Positions 32,249 to 43,705 of a DNA stretch of 64,000 bases are shown piece after piece. The notes under the pieces are model-generated. The model saw nothing but the letters and a program-made list of their open reading frames with translations, ran no database searches and was not told where the DNA came from. The position numbers and the translations under genes were made by a program. Origin of the DNA: Purpureocillium takamizusanense. Lineage: Eukaryota > Ascomycota > Sordariomycetes > Hypocreales > Ophiocordycipitaceae. The first letter of the stretch is position 1, and every line of letters begins with the position of its first letter. The stretch lies in assembly GCF_022605165.1 (NCBI RefSeq), contig NC_063069.1, positions 3,224,001 through 3,288,000 on the forward strand, given 5' to 3'.

Positions 32249-33123
32249 GCATGCATTCCAGAGAAGAAAAAGAAACTGACGGCGTTGAGACATAACCTAT
32301 GTGGCCCTTGTTGGCGCCGTCTCTGCTCTTCTTTGCCGGTAACTTGATGTTGGGACACAGATTTTGCCACCATATGTCATGCCAAGCCAACGCTCATAAT
32401 ACAAGTCCTGGGTAGCCAGAGTAGCTCTCAAGCCTCTCATGACTATGTCTGGGATTGGCCCGTTCCACAGGCTTATAACATGACATTAATCTGCCACATC
32501 TTGCGCACATTACATGCAGGGTCCAGTTCGGTGTAACATTCGGCTTACACGGCGACCATCATCCGTGTCGACGCACGAATCCTGAGGCAGGGACTTCAGG
32601 ACAACCCAGTCGGATGTTGTTACGTAGCGGCATACACATTACTTTGATGCGGCTGCGCTGTCGTTGCGTAGCCAATAGCTTTAGAGGTGGAAGTGGGACA
32701 AGCCGTGTGTAACCGTACCGGATAAAACCAGAGCGTCTGGTTCGTAGTCATGAATGCTGCGATCGGTCTCAGATCAAATGATCAGTCTTTTACGATGAAT
32801 AGAGCCAACTTGAACCCGGAAGATCGAGGCAGCGGAGGCGGATCTAGACAGTTTAACGGAGCGTCGGTTCCTCGTCTGATACATGGGGCATCGACTTACT
32901 AAGTTGAGAGGGTGACACCATAGGTGCTGTACATGTAGCCATCTAGTCGAGACACTCCGTATCGCTTGTTAGCACATTTGCTCTCATGGCCACTATTTAA
33001 AGATGAGAGTAGTAGCGACCTGTAGATGATTTCAGGGTCGACAATCCCACGGCCTTAGCCAATGTACTCGAAAGACTATCTTCTACTTATGCACTTGGAT
33101 TCTTTCTATGCAGCCCAGAAACA
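32249..33123. other. intergenic region
   Basis: No supportable gene or repeat seen. Confidence 0.5.
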
Positions 33124-33921
33124 ATGCCTGCCAGTAAGGGTATCGGAAAGCCCAAGGTGGTTTTAGTCGGGTTGAAAGACGAAGTGATGAAATGCCATCT
33201 GGAACGATTCGACTACGACCTGGATCTCGAGGTAACATGCATGGCCATAGTGAATTACACAGTTAACTCATCACAAAGGCTAATATTTGAATTGAAGGTC
33301 GTGGGTGCGGCCGAATACGGAGAAATCGATTCCCGACTCGCGGAAATAGTGCACGAGCACTATACAATCGATGCCTGCATTGTGCTGTCTGGTATATGCC
33401 ACTTCCAGCCATTCGGAAGAGAGACCAAGCAGCTCCTGCTTCACGGCTGCCGTTTTATTGTCTCAGTGTCTCCTGGCTGTAGAATGGTTGCGGGCCAGGA
33501 GACACGCGAACCCGTCACGGCCGACAAGGCCGAAGCTATGGTCGACATGGCCTTGTCACTGGCTTTAGCCAGCATATCGAAAAATTTCTTCGACGACAGC
33601 CCTTTTCCGGCCAAGGCGCCGCAACGCAAATCGTTTGTCAATCCGGCTGATCCGGTCTTGGGCATCGCTGGTATGGGAGAGGTCGGCAAATACGTATCGA
33701 GAATGGCAGCGTCGCGGAAGATTCGCGTGAAGTACTTTGATAAAAGTCGCCTGGGCATTGATGGCGAGGCATATTATCAGGCGTGGTATTGCCGCTCGGT
33801 TGAGGAGCTGATTTCGGAGTCGGACGTAGTGTTCAACTCTACGTTACTCGATTCAACCGAACGGAACGTGGCACCGAAAAAGATCGTCCCGAAGGATAGC
33901 ACGTTGCCCATCAAGGTATAA
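33124..33921 (+). pseudogene. truncated D-2-hydroxyacid dehydrogenase
   Basis: ATG at 33124; a 66-nt stop-free intron is likely at 33232-33297 (GTAACA..GCTAAT..GAAG), leaving 243 residues. Recognisable parts are GCRFIVSVSPG (substrate-side loop), the NAD-binding Rossmann motif VLGIAGMGEVGKYVSRMAA and the following SVEELISESDVVFNSTLLDS. The frame then ends, so the conserved catalytic Arg, Glu and His of the family (about 320-340 residues) are absent, and the loop before the Rossmann fold is shortened. GTATAA at the stop could act as a splice donor, but nothing downstream resembles the missing part. I call it a probable pseudogene of a glyoxylate/hydroxypyruvate-reductase-like enzyme. Confidence 0.7.
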
Positions 33922-34264
33922 AGGGTTGTACAGATGAACCTTGTATCATTTGAACCCCACATACTTGACTCCGGGTGCATGGAGATGGAAGCTATCCACT
34001 GGACCCTATCGCCGTCCTGCATTAGCTGTACTATTCGAGAATGTTGTGGCACTTCGGTTAACGATGTAACCTTATAGCTACCTGGATGTCAAGGAGCATT
34101 GTGTTAAGTCATTTCTAAATGACGTTGAGGAGAACAACGAAACTTCCTCATCATCAATGCCGCGTTTATATGCATGATGTGGCGATCGAGATTGGCGATA
34201 CATCGTACTTTTATCCATCACGCTATGCTCAGCCCAATATTAGCCCTTCAATATTATGTCTATA

Positions 34265-35320
34265 TCAATATTTTGTGTTAAGCGTCGAGTTCACTGTCGT
34301 ACTCTGCCAGAGGTCTCTCGCATTGTCTCTAAATAGCTTCTGCCGCAACCGCATATCGCCTCCGACCAACTCCAACAGATGCGCGTTCCAAGGCCGTATG
34401 TCCAGCCCTTCGAAACGTGTATGCGGCCAGTCCGAGCTATATACGACTCTGGATGGCGCCGCGCGAAAGAGCTCTCGCGCCAGGGGGTCCAGGTCGCTGT
34501 AGTTTGGCCCGGGCAGCTTGGACACGCGATACGCTCCGGAGATTTTCACCCAGGTCCTGCCTTGTTTGAGCAGGCGGATCATGGCGCTGAAGCCTTTGAT
34601 CGAGTGCGGGTCCAGCTTTTGAGGATCTCCGGTGGGTTGCGGCATCTTCGGGTCTCCAAAGTGATCGAAGACGATGCGTACCCCGAGCGTGGGCACAAAG
34701 GCCTCTATGGACGGGATGAGCTCCATCGGGGCGTATAGTTGGAGCACCCAGTCGAAGGGCTTGACAGCGTCTGCGTGTACTTTGAGGGTTAGTTCCAGTC
34801 TTTCAATCGATTCTGTGGCGTTGATGCTCTGCAGGTTGATTCGAACGCCGCGTACGCCGATTCTGTTCCATTCCGCGAGCTGTGCTTCTGTCGTATTGTG
34901 GACATCGAAGACGACCACGCCACGCGCCCTTTGCGGCCCGTACGCCTTCAGCGATTCTAGCAGCAGCGTATTATTCGTTCCATAGATGGAAGGTTGTACC
35001 ATGACCACGTGGTCACAGCCGATGCTATGCTCAAAGACGGAATTCTCCCAGACTGTGTGGGTGCCTGGCTTGTACGCTGCGTTTCGTAACGGGGGAAACC
35101 GGACCGGGTCGATAACATGGAAGTGCGAGTCCCAGGATCCCTCGGGAAGCTGAAGCTTTGTTGCGTTGAAGCTGCACAGGCATGGCTGTGGCGTTCCAAT
35201 GGTGGGCGTCTGGCTGCTGGTCCGTGATCCGACTGAGGCGAATGCGACCAAGGCGTGTGCGGCAGCAGTCAGGAGAGGAAGCAGGCCATGGTAGGCCTGC
35301 AAGCTCCCCAACGGCCGCAT
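34265..35320 (-). CDS. secreted amidohydrolase (Amidohydro_2, PDC-lactonase-like)
   Basis: A single exon of 351 residues from the ATG at 35320. A hydrophobic N-terminus (GLLPLLTAAAHALVAFASVG) suggests secretion or a membrane anchor. Metal-site motifs of the amidohydrolase TIM barrel are visible: DSHFHVID near residue 64, RGVVVFDVHN, IVFDHFGDPKMPQP and the late catalytic SDWPHTRF. The pattern matches Amidohydro_2 proteins related to 2-pyrone-4,6-dicarboxylate lactonase, which open lactone rings in aromatic catabolism. No lesion is visible. Its neighbours are decayed D-2-hydroxyacid dehydrogenase and dehydroshikimate dehydratase genes, so it may be the survivor of an aromatic or sugar-acid catabolic cluster; that link is inference. 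Confidence 0.85.
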   Translation of the reverse strand: MRPLGSLQAYHGLLPLLTAAAHALVAFASVGSRTSSQTPTIGTPQPCLCSFNATKLQLPEGSWDSHFHVIDPVRFPPLRNAAYKPGTHTVWENSVFEHSIGCDHVVMVQPSIYGTNNTLLLESLKAYGPQRARGVVVFDVHNTTEAQLAEWNRIGVRGVRINLQSINATESIERLELTLKVHADAVKPFDWVLQLYAPMELIPSIEAFVPTLGVRIVFDHFGDPKMPQPTGDPQKLDPHSIKGFSAMIRLLKQGRTWVKISGAYRVSKLPGPNYSDLDPLARELFRAAPSRVVYSSDWPHTRFEGLDIRPWNAHLLELVGGDMRLRQKLFRDNARDLWQSTTVNSTLNTKY

Positions 35321-36123
35321 TGTTGGCCGGCTGCAGGCTACGGGCGCGATTGAGGTCGCAGCACTGGAAAAGGGCTTTTTTTATCGCGTCGTGAGGCGAG
35401 TGCGTCGACGCCCTTTATGAGTCGAAAGTTTGTTCCCCGTTCCAGGTTAGAGCATTATTAACTTAGTCGGTGGGCTCCTGGGTTAGGCTCGGTGACTCCG
35501 TGCCGTGCTGGCCGGTTCCCCAGGGGGCGGTGATGGTGGAGCATTAAAGAAATGGGTGGCAGCTTGGCGTGCCCTGCGAAGAAGAAGCTCGTATTACGAA
35601 GCACCGGACGGAATAGGCAAACCCGTCCGCCGTGGACTGATGGTGTCGTTGTGCTACTCTTCGCATCTCATGTGCTGTGCCCGGACGATGGAACGAGGTG
35701 ATGACCGGGCTTTGTGGGTGGAATTCGGCTGAGATGTGACCAAAGTTCGTTCACCACTGCGACCATGTTTCACGGAACAAGCAGCCAGTCGCTACCGTCT
35801 CCAGGTTGGCACTTGTCCCAGACATGCTGTCTGTGTGGCATCATTAGTCTCGGGACACAGACCTGGCCGCTAGCCTCACACGCAAAGAAGCCCCGAGTTT
35901 TCAAAAATGTCTTGAATGTCTTGCTTACTTGGGCAGGAGGCCGGTGGAAGCCCATCAGGCTGCCTCAACCAGCAGTGGCTGTGCAAACTGGAGGAGAAGG
36001 GGCCTGTCGTGTGGCAATTGGAGAATGATCTTACAAGGGGTTTCTTAGCAGCACGGCTTGTGCTGAGAAGACTTGGAGGCCGAAGGGCGCATCTACCTGC
36101 GCCCTGGAAGCCAGGATTGATTG
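35321..36123. other. intergenic region
   Basis: Upstream flank of the amidohydrolase gene. No supportable gene. Confidence 0.45.
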
Positions 36124-37106
36124 CTCGACTACAACAGCTTATTACCCGCAGCGTTTGTCTCGTTCCGCAGCACGGCCAGCAAGGTCCTAGCGGCGGCTTG
36201 TCCGCTCTCACTCTGGTTTTCCATCGTCGACCCGCCAATGTACGGCGTCAGTATAACATTTGTCCAGCTGCAAGAAGCCGCCATGGTTCTTCCAGCGAAG
36301 GCGGTTCCTTTTCGACGGCGTCAAGAACCGCGTCGCAGAGACGACCCTGTCTCAGTTCGTGCAGGAGCGCCACCTCGTCCACGACGTCGCCTCGCGCGGC
36401 GTTGATGAGTAGTAGTTAGTATATGGCCTTGTCTCGTATCAACGTAAGCTCCCGCGCGCCGATCCGTGCGCGGGTGAACTGCATGAGCGGCACATGCAGT
36501 GTAACCACATCTGCCTGCCGCAGGAGCTCGTTCATCACGGATGACAGGCGGCTGTGGGGAATGTCCGGCCAGAATCCAGATGCCCACGGCCGGGGCCGCG
36601 GGGTCGTAGCCGACGATGGTCGTCTCGCAGGCACCGATCCATTTTTCCATGCAGCGGCGCGCCCAACGTTGCTCATGCCGACGACCCCGACTGTTTACCG
36701 CAACAAGCTCATGCCCCAGAGCGTTGCTGCGAACGACTTGCTCGCAGCTTCGGGTGCGGCGGTCCAGCTCGGTAACGCGTCTACTAAGGAATAGGGCCAG
36801 CGCCAGCGTCAGTTCCGCGACGGCCTCCAGTTTGAGGGATGGCGTGTTGTAGACGGCGACACCGCGGTCATATGCCGCGTCGAGGTCAATGTTATCGACG
36901 CCGACGCCTTGCTTCACCACCTGAAGTCGCGATACGGCCTTCAAGTTCTTCACGATGATCCGCGTCTCGGTTTGAACCAACGACTCCGTCGGTAATGTCC
37001 CGCCATTGCGCCTCTCGCGGATATTAGAGAACACGAGTTCGACACCTAGTTCGGACTGCAGCACTGCCATGGCGGCCCCGTGGTAGGGGTCGAGAATACA
37101 GATCAT
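36124..37106 (-). pseudogene. second D-2-hydroxyacid dehydrogenase, frameshifted
   Basis: The ATG at 37106 opens a good N-terminus (MICILDPYHGAAMAVLQSEL, VVKQGVGVDNIDLDAAYDRG, AVYNTPSLKLEAVAELTLAL). The family continues only by changing frame: GACETTIVGYDPAAP (Rossmann fold), then NELLRQADVVTLHVPLMQ, then LLINAARGDVVDEVALLHEL (catalytic Arg region), then VILTPYIGGSTMENQSESG with the catalytic His position altered to Tyr. At least three frameshifts and stops are needed. The order of blocks matches phosphoglycerate-dehydrogenase-like enzymes. It is distinct from the truncated copy at 33124, so two members of this family have decayed within 4 kb. Confidence 0.82.
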
Positions 37107-37670
37107 TTTCTTGGTGGATATGGTGGTAGTAGATGCGAGGCGGCTCACTAGTCATGGACGAACACCCCTGGACCTCAAAAGGTCTTGCTCAAGTCACGTT
37201 GCAATCATCATGCTGCTTTATATGCTCCATTGGGTATGCTCCGTCCACCTCTCCCAATTCTGGTAAGAACGACGGCCCAGCCATCCCGGGTGCAGGCCGT
37301 CCGTCGCCGGCGACTTCCCGTAGCGGCGGGCTTGGTCGGACACCGAGTCGGCTCCGTAGCAATTATAGAGGGTAGTGAACATTGCCAAGGTACGCTCGAA
37401 CATTCAAAGTGTGTTTGTAGAGTCTTCATACTAGGCTGATTATTCTTGTCACCACAGCCGCGGAGGGTCAGGACGCTCTACTACGAAGTGTGTGTACCCA
37501 GGTGTAACGATCAAGGCCTGCTACGCTAACTGACATGTAAGAGGTCATGGTATTGGTGCAGGCTAGCGCAAAATTTAGAAAGTACACTGAATGCATAATT
37601 GAAGCCTATTGTTTCAGTCATACACATGTTTTGGGCCAGTAAACACAGTCCGAAATATTGTCCTCCACCC
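37107..37670. other. intergenic region
   Basis: No supportable gene seen. Confidence 0.45.
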
Positions 37671-38429
37671 CTAAGCTCCGTGCGAGCTCACCACTTCCAT
37701 CACAATATCCACCACCTTCTCTGGCATGCTGAGGAAAGGGCTGTGCGATGCTGCCAACCTGTACTGTCTGACCTTTATTCCCTGCTCCTCGACCTTGGAA
37801 ATCATCAGGGTCTGAACGGATTCAGGGATGGCCAGGTCCAGCTCGCAGATGATGTAGGTCAGCGGAATGTCGCGCCATGCGACTCTTTCGCACTGAATCG
37901 GTGTGGTCTGTGCTGCGTGGCCAAACGCTACGCACAAGTCATTTGCCCATTTGGCTTCATCTGGCTCAACGTCGTTATAAAGATGATCGATCGGATTGAT
38001 CCAGGTGACGGTATCGTCCGGATGCGCCACAAGGTACGGCGGGAGGCTGCCACCAAACATGCCGATGAGAGAGTCGCCCTCGGACGGGACAAATGCGGCC
38101 AGCAGGATGATATCGGTGACGCCACCCTTGTCAGAGGTTGGCTCGATGGCGAACTCTGCGAGCGCAGCAGAGCTGACCATACCCCCCCATGAATGTCCAA
38201 TGACGGCGAGATGGGTGCCCAAAGCGGCTTCCTTGGCGACTATGTCTTTGATGAACTGAACATCGTCGTGGATGGTCTTATTGGGTGGCACGACACCGTT
38301 GCTTGTCGGCAGCCTTTCACATATGACTCGGAGCCCTTTGGCCTTCAGTCCTGTTATGAGCTTGTGGTAGTGCTCCGGCACGTGCCAAGCCCCTGTAATA
38401 ATTAGAACGGCCCTTTCTCTTGCCATCAT
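37671..38429 (-). CDS. alpha/beta hydrolase (Abhydrolase_6, esterase-like)
   Basis: A single exon of 252 residues, ATG at 38429. Motifs in order are an N-terminal strand VLIITGAWHVPEHYHKL, nucleophile elbow VIGHSWGGMV (Ser near residue 99), acid ICELDLAIPESVQ and catalytic His in LAASHSPFLSMPEKV. No signal peptide, so it is probably cytosolic. It belongs to the small hydroxynitrile-lyase/EstC-like fungal alpha/beta hydrolases, commonly found in accessory and secondary-metabolite regions. The catalytic triad is complete and the length is normal, so it is intact. Substrate unknown. Confidence 0.85.
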   Translation of the reverse strand: MMARERAVLIITGAWHVPEHYHKLITGLKAKGLRVICERLPTSNGVVPPNKTIHDDVQFIKDIVAKEAALGTHLAVIGHSWGGMVSSAALAEFAIEPTSDKGGVTDIILLAAFVPSEGDSLIGMFGGSLPPYLVAHPDDTVTWINPIDHLYNDVEPDEAKWANDLCVAFGHAAQTTPIQCERVAWRDIPLTYIICELDLAIPESVQTLMISKVEEQGIKVRQYRLAASHSPFLSMPEKVVDIVMEVVSSHGA

Positions 38430-39827
38430 GTTACCGAGATGGCTGTGATGTAATTGCCTCTTCTAGCACAATAGCCCAGGTCGTAGAAAATGATCAAGAC
38501 AAGCCAGATTCCGACGAAACTTTGGTAGATATGTTCGGCTCATGATGGATGCACCATGTTGGGGCGTATTAACCCGTTATATGCTTCGCAGTCTACCTGT
38601 TAGGCAAGAGCCGGTCTTACACCCGAGCCGCTAATCAACGTTCTCACGACATGCTATACGCCGAGATTTGAGCTTTCGATGAGTTTTCCAACCAACAAGC
38701 ATACATGTACTCTATCTGGTTGGTTCTGGAGGATGGCGAGACTAACCAAATCATGATAGAACGTTGGGAACAGTCTGGTCGGCTACCAAGTAGGGTCCCG
38801 CGTCTTTGTAGCCAATAATAGCTATGTTGCTGCTCGCGATTGTTCCCCTTTGCGAGTTTTCCTGCATTCCCTAGTGGAACCCTGATTGCTCGCTATTTCT
38901 GCGAACCCAGGCCTCAGAGTTCGACTTATACAGCGGCCACTCACAAGGCAGAGCTACCAACTGAGACCTACCGATTTACCGGAAGAAGCTGAAAGAGTAG
39001 TGCGACGGACTCCGGATCACGGCGAGATACATGAGACTGGGTGATCGGAAGTTAATTGCACTCATAGATATAAAACTATACCGTTGTGTATTGACGCGGG
39101 CTTGACCTAATGACCGTAAGTGAGGTCCTTCGTAGACGAAATTAATAGTTCTTATCGACCATTGAGACTCATCACGGGTTTGTATGGGCTGCTTTGACCC
39201 CGCCGGGTAGTTCCAGCGGTACTACATCGACGACTAACAAGATTGTTGATCGGGAGCGAGGGTACGATGCAAACAACTGGCCAACAACCTAGTTAAGCGA
39301 AAACCCCGCTTCGTTGGCTGCGAACACTTTGTGCATGCTTGAAAAAGTACTGTGACCAATGCTGCGATCGACATATTCACGGGCTTGGGGAGCATGGTTG
39401 CGTCGTGCCTTACCCGAATGCGAACTACCCAAAATCGCTCACCACGGGCGGGTTCACTACAAGCGAATAGATCAATCTAACGACTGTACACACCACGAAA
39501 AATAGGTATAGCAATACAAGCAGCCAGCAGATCCTCTTTGTTAGTGGGTGCGTGGTTACGTACGTGCAGCAACATTCAACCGCCTTGATCTGTTGCCTCG
39601 ACGCCGTCAACTGGAGGAGAATGGACTCTCAAGGCGACACACACACTAGAAAAAGTAAAACATACATCAAGGGGGCCTGCGTGTCGATCGTCCCGAAATT
39701 CTCTGTTTCGCGACAGATGGACACGCTGTTTTATATGACCAAACCCATGTTATGCATCCGAAGTCAATTGAGTTGGGTTGTCGCCAAATGCTGCACGCGA
39801 TAGCACAGAATACACTTGGGTGAAGAC
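38430..39827. other. long intergenic region
   Basis: No supportable gene in 1.4 kb. A hydrophobic minus-strand ORF at 39425-39610 lacks an ATG and a family. The left end holds the promoter of the alpha/beta hydrolase. Confidence 0.5.
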
Positions 39828-42113
39828 CTATCCTTCCAGTACGAGGTTATACAGCTCGTCCACCGAGTCGTGCGCCACCTTCTCTAGGTACGGCGGCAGC
39901 TTGCGCCCCGACACGGACGCCTCGACGATCTTCTGAACGAGGCAACCAAACTCGCTGCAGTGCCGTGCCATGGCCGTCATTTCGACGCGGTCTTCGTCTG
40001 CGCGGGTGGTCCCTCCCTCCCAAAGCCCCTGCCAGCGGGATATGGCTCGCAAAATGGTCGAAGATGTGACGGGCATCATGGACATGAGGTGCGCCGAGAT
40101 GGCAACAGAACTGAGGGCTGTAAAGGTCAGCGGGAATGAATCGCATGATGATAAGCTATCACATGTTCGTACCGAATATAGCCAGCTCGAGGCCGGTAAA
40201 AGCTATAGAGCTAAATGCTGTCAGCTCCACGGGCTGCCAGCGATCCCCCATGAGCGTCTCCGTCAGCGCCTTGAGTGAGGAGAGACAATGAGGCGAGCCC
40301 CGTGTCTGTCGCCGGTAGAGGGCAACGTCCGCGTCGGTGAGGTCTTTCGTGTCCCACAGCGCGTGAGGGCAAGGCAGATCGCAGCGCATCTCCGCCGTGG
40401 TCGTGAGTGGCAAGACATGGAACATGCCGCACTGGTGCCAATCCGCCAACGTGATCCACGTTGCGGTCCTGACAAAAGGTTAGCGATGGGCAGTTCGCCA
40501 ACATGGCCGGGGCATTACCTGATGCATGCTTCGTCGGCTAGAAACTGAGTGGTACGTGAGCTTGCGGAGTGCCGTCTGTTCAACAAGCCAAGACGACGGA
40601 CGGCAGAAACGAGGGCAGGGAGTCGTCGTATTCGATGTCTCCGTCTGGTTTCAACACTGTGCTGCAGGAAGTGCACTTGGTGGATAAGGACAGCGGCCTG
40701 CAGCGTCTCTAGGACGGCTCGAGTCGGTTTTGGGTTCGTCGCCATGACGTCTCTCAGCTGGCGGAAGATGTACTCCTCGGCGATACGTAGAAATGACTTG
40801 GCGGATAACGCATCGTCCCTTGGTGGTGAGCGTATGGCCCCGCAGAGTGACACCCCTAGAACTAGCAACGGGGATGTGCCCTCGGACCCAAAAGACGGCA
40901 TATGGACAAGGGGAACGTAGTTGTGGCTGAGCCGGAAGAAGGTGGAAATGAAGTTGCGCAAGGTATGCGGCGCGAACACCGACTGAGCGAGGTCAATGTC
41001 AAAAGGTTGGTTGTACGACTCATCGCTGACAGAAAGTGTTGTATGAAGAGCGTTCAGTTCCCGTATGATCTGCTTGGAGAATATGTCTAGCGCAGCTGTG
41101 CCGTCAGAAGTGAGAGCCGGGATGAACAAGTCCGCAACTGCTGACGGTGCAGTGTAATCGGAGGGCCGCTCCGTGTCGGCATCGTCAAAAGTAAAGTTGA
41201 ACATGGGTGGGAACGCCCATGGGATGAAGCCAATGTCTTCAACAACGAGAGAGGGAGGACTTTCGTCCAGTGAACTCATGTCCAGGTCCATCTCTGGTAC
41301 TCTGTCGTTGACGACCGGGTTACCCGAGAAGCAATCCAGCATGGTCTCGCGTTTGGGATCGATGAGGCCTCTCAAGAACGACAGCTTCGGATCCGTTTGG
41401 CTCGTGCTGCTCGACGAGGACAGTTCTAGCGTGCCGCTGGGCGTGTTATGTGACGAGTCATTCGTTGTGGATGCATCGCGGAATCTACAGGTTACGCGGC
41501 GAGCCGTGCAGCGGGCACACGGGTATACCTTGTTGCACGAGACCTTGCTGTGGAAGCAGGCCTCGCATGCCCGAGGCTTCTGTCCACGGCGACGCTCTAA
41601 GATGTCTGTGCTGTCGTCTTTCTTGGCACAGCTGAGACTGTGCTTGCGGCAGACGTCGCTATGGTGTACACATTAGTGGCCTGCATCCACATCAGTCTGG
41701 AGGGAGGACAGGGATGAGTCACCAACCCCCTGGCAAACCGCTTCTGGCAGTATTGACATTTGAAGCGAAATACGTCGACATCTGGACCTCGTTAGACCAC
41801 AACACCATAAACGAGCGTGCAAGTCCAAGCCATGGCGTGGGGACATGTCAGCTCAACAACTCTGGGCAGTGTGTTGTCTGGTAGCTAAGCCCGTTTGGCA
41901 TGTGCGGTGCAAGACGTTGTGATATCCCAATGAACCATCCCAAGCTAGTGTCTCACGGCGTGGGTAAAACTCACGAGTGGCTTCATGCCGCCGCAAGTGC
42001 GTGTTTCGTTGGTACCGTCTGCCACACGTCGAGCAGACGTACGACTTGACGCTTTCCGCAGCCGGCCGAGACACAGCCCCACCTAAAGGAACAGATCTGG
42101 TGGCAGCCAGCAT
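39828..42113 (-). CDS. transcription factor with C2H2, C2HC and Zn2Cys6 fingers
   Basis: Exons 42113-41975, 41781-41727, 41658-40519, 40468-40173 and 40117-39828 give 639 residues. Introns of 193, 68, 50 and 55 nt all show CTAAC/CTGAC-like branch sites. Finger 1 is C2H2 (YVCSTCGRRYQRNTHLRRH), its last His supplied by the first splice junction. Finger 2 (FKCQYCQKRFARGDVCRKH with a final Cys) is completed by the second junction. A Zn2Cys6 cluster follows near residues 95-125 (CEACFHSKVSC, YPCARCTARRVTC). The rest matches the fungal-specific Fungal_trans middle homology region (ETLQAAVLIHQVHFLQ, TLVS-like and RRLGLL segments, TATWITLADWHQ). Such dual-finger regulators are nuclear and often control neighbouring metabolic genes. 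The N-terminus may have a further upstream exon. No lesion is seen. Confidence 0.85.
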
Positions 42114-42556
42114 CGTCAGCGGCACGCAAAGTCGTGGCTGGTATAGGAAAATTGTTTGGTATCATGTAATAGGCCTAGCTGGGCCGTGTTCGAGTCGTGG
42201 GTGCAAGTCGGAGAGGGGATGAAGGAGGTGGGTTTTGTCCGAAGTCCCGAACAACGCTGGGGCTGATGATAGGGTGGGTTTTCACCATCTGGTCTCGGCT
42301 GAACCCACCAAGCGCCCCAGGCTTTCCCAAAGGGGACATTTCATAATGCCTGCACGATGTGTTACGTCCTGAGGATCGATGCGGCGGCAGTCGCGGATAG
42401 TCAGTTGCAGTCAAGCCGTTAAAAATTCATGTTGCATCGCTGGTTCTTTTTTCTTTGTGCGAATTCTGCAACAATTTTTGTCTGCCGACGCTGGTCCAAG
42501 CCATCTGGCTGTTAATACTGCCTCTCACCGTGTAAGTGGTCACTTCCCTCGATCTG

Positions 42557-43705
42557 ATGCCGTTTATATCTCGTCCAAAATATTACGAATCAGCCGTCGC
42601 TATTCAGACTGACGTCCGACTAAACAAACTCCAAGCTATTCGTGGTCGACCTTCAGAGTCCAGCTATGAAGACAATGCAACTTTCCAATTCGTTTACCAG
42701 TATGCCTCGACTGGCATGAACCACACGTGCGCTATGTTGACAACCCAAGTCATCAAGAAACGGGCTATCCCGACGTTGACCTTATCGCAACCTCGCAACG
42801 CCATCTGTTGGCCCTCAAGCAATTACAAAGGCCAACACCATCGGCGCTACGCTCACAGCACCACAAGGCAAACCTTACCGGTTGCTAGGCATGGTCAGGT
42901 CCTGTCCCTGACCGAGAGAAAGGACAAGTCTAGTGCCATAGAATACGTTCTGTGAGTTGTTGCAAATACAAATGCAGGCGGCGGACTCATAGAGCGCTAA
43001 TGGAACCACATACTCAGCACCAACTTCGATGCCATCATCAACTGGGCGCGCCAGGGCTCACTCTGGCCCCTTACCTTTGGCTTGGCGTGTTGTTGATTGT
43101 TTCTGAACTGCGTGAAGAACAAGCTAACTACAGAGGAGACTCTTTCTCATATAGTGCTCCTAGGCAAACCGGATAGCAAACGTTATCCAAACGTTGCTAT
43201 AGAAGCTTCAAACTGTTATGCCGGTTTGACTACTCCCGTATGGAAACGTACATCTCCGTCGGAGACTGGTATGCCATTCGACATGATACAGAAGAAGTCC
43301 CCGATGCCCCTGCTTTCAACACGTGTTGTGGCGTAGAGATGATGCAACTTCCCATGCCGCGCTACGATCAAGATTGCCTGGGCATCATATTTCGTGCGTC
43401 TCCTCGGCAGGCGGACGTGATGATTGTCGCCGGCACCGTCACGAACAAAGATGGCTCCCGCGGTACGGCAGTGCTACGACCAGATGCCGGACCCTAAATG
43501 GGTCATCAGCATGGGTAGCTGCGCGAATGGTGGGGGGTACTACCACTACAGCTACTCGGTGGTTCGCAGCGTGGACAGGATCCTGCCAGTGGACATCTAT
43601 GTGCCTGGCTGTCCGCCAACAGCAGAGGCACTCATGTACGGGGTCTTTCAGCTGCAGTCCAAAATGAAACGGACCAAGATTACACGCATGTGATATCGGA
43701 AATAA
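42557..43705 (+). pseudogene. NDUFS7: duplicate of complex I subunit NDUFS7 (PSST), disrupted
   Basis: Two stretches reproduce the nuclear-encoded 20-kDa (PSST/NuoB-type) Fe-S subunit. A presequence and linker end at SAIEYVL. A still-canonical intron (42954-43012, GTGAGT..GCTAAT..CTCAG) leads to [20 protein letters not shown] and GLACC. A 231-bp solo LTR then splits the CC motif from [14 protein letters not shown]. After [20 protein letters not shown] one extra nucleotide shifts the frame before [36 protein letters not shown] and [22 protein letters not shown]-to-TGA change cuts off the last three residues. The cysteines that bind cluster N2 are still visible. Retention of the intron shows a DNA-level duplication rather than retrocopying. 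A functional copy must exist elsewhere. Confidence 0.9.
43086..43326 (+). mobile_element. solo LTR of 231 bp inside the NDUFS7 copy, with TSD
   Basis: The element at 43091-43321 starts TGTTG and ends CAACA, a perfect short inverted terminus of the LTR type, and is flanked by the 5-bp direct repeat CGTGT (43086-43090 and 43322-43326). Removing the element and one repeat rejoins the LACC/GVEMM block of the host gene exactly, which fixes both boundaries. Its sequence does not resemble the 153-bp family, so a second LTR lineage is present. Orientation is not determined. Confidence 0.85.

Noticed and set aside
36321..37148. Single 275-codon gene on the minus strand
   Set aside because: Only its first half matches D-2-hydroxyacid dehydrogenases; the rest of the family lies in other frames, so it is a pseudogene.
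43091..43321. Intron of the NDUFS7 copy
   Set aside because: No GT..AG pair rejoins the conserved cysteine block; precise target duplication shows an insertion.
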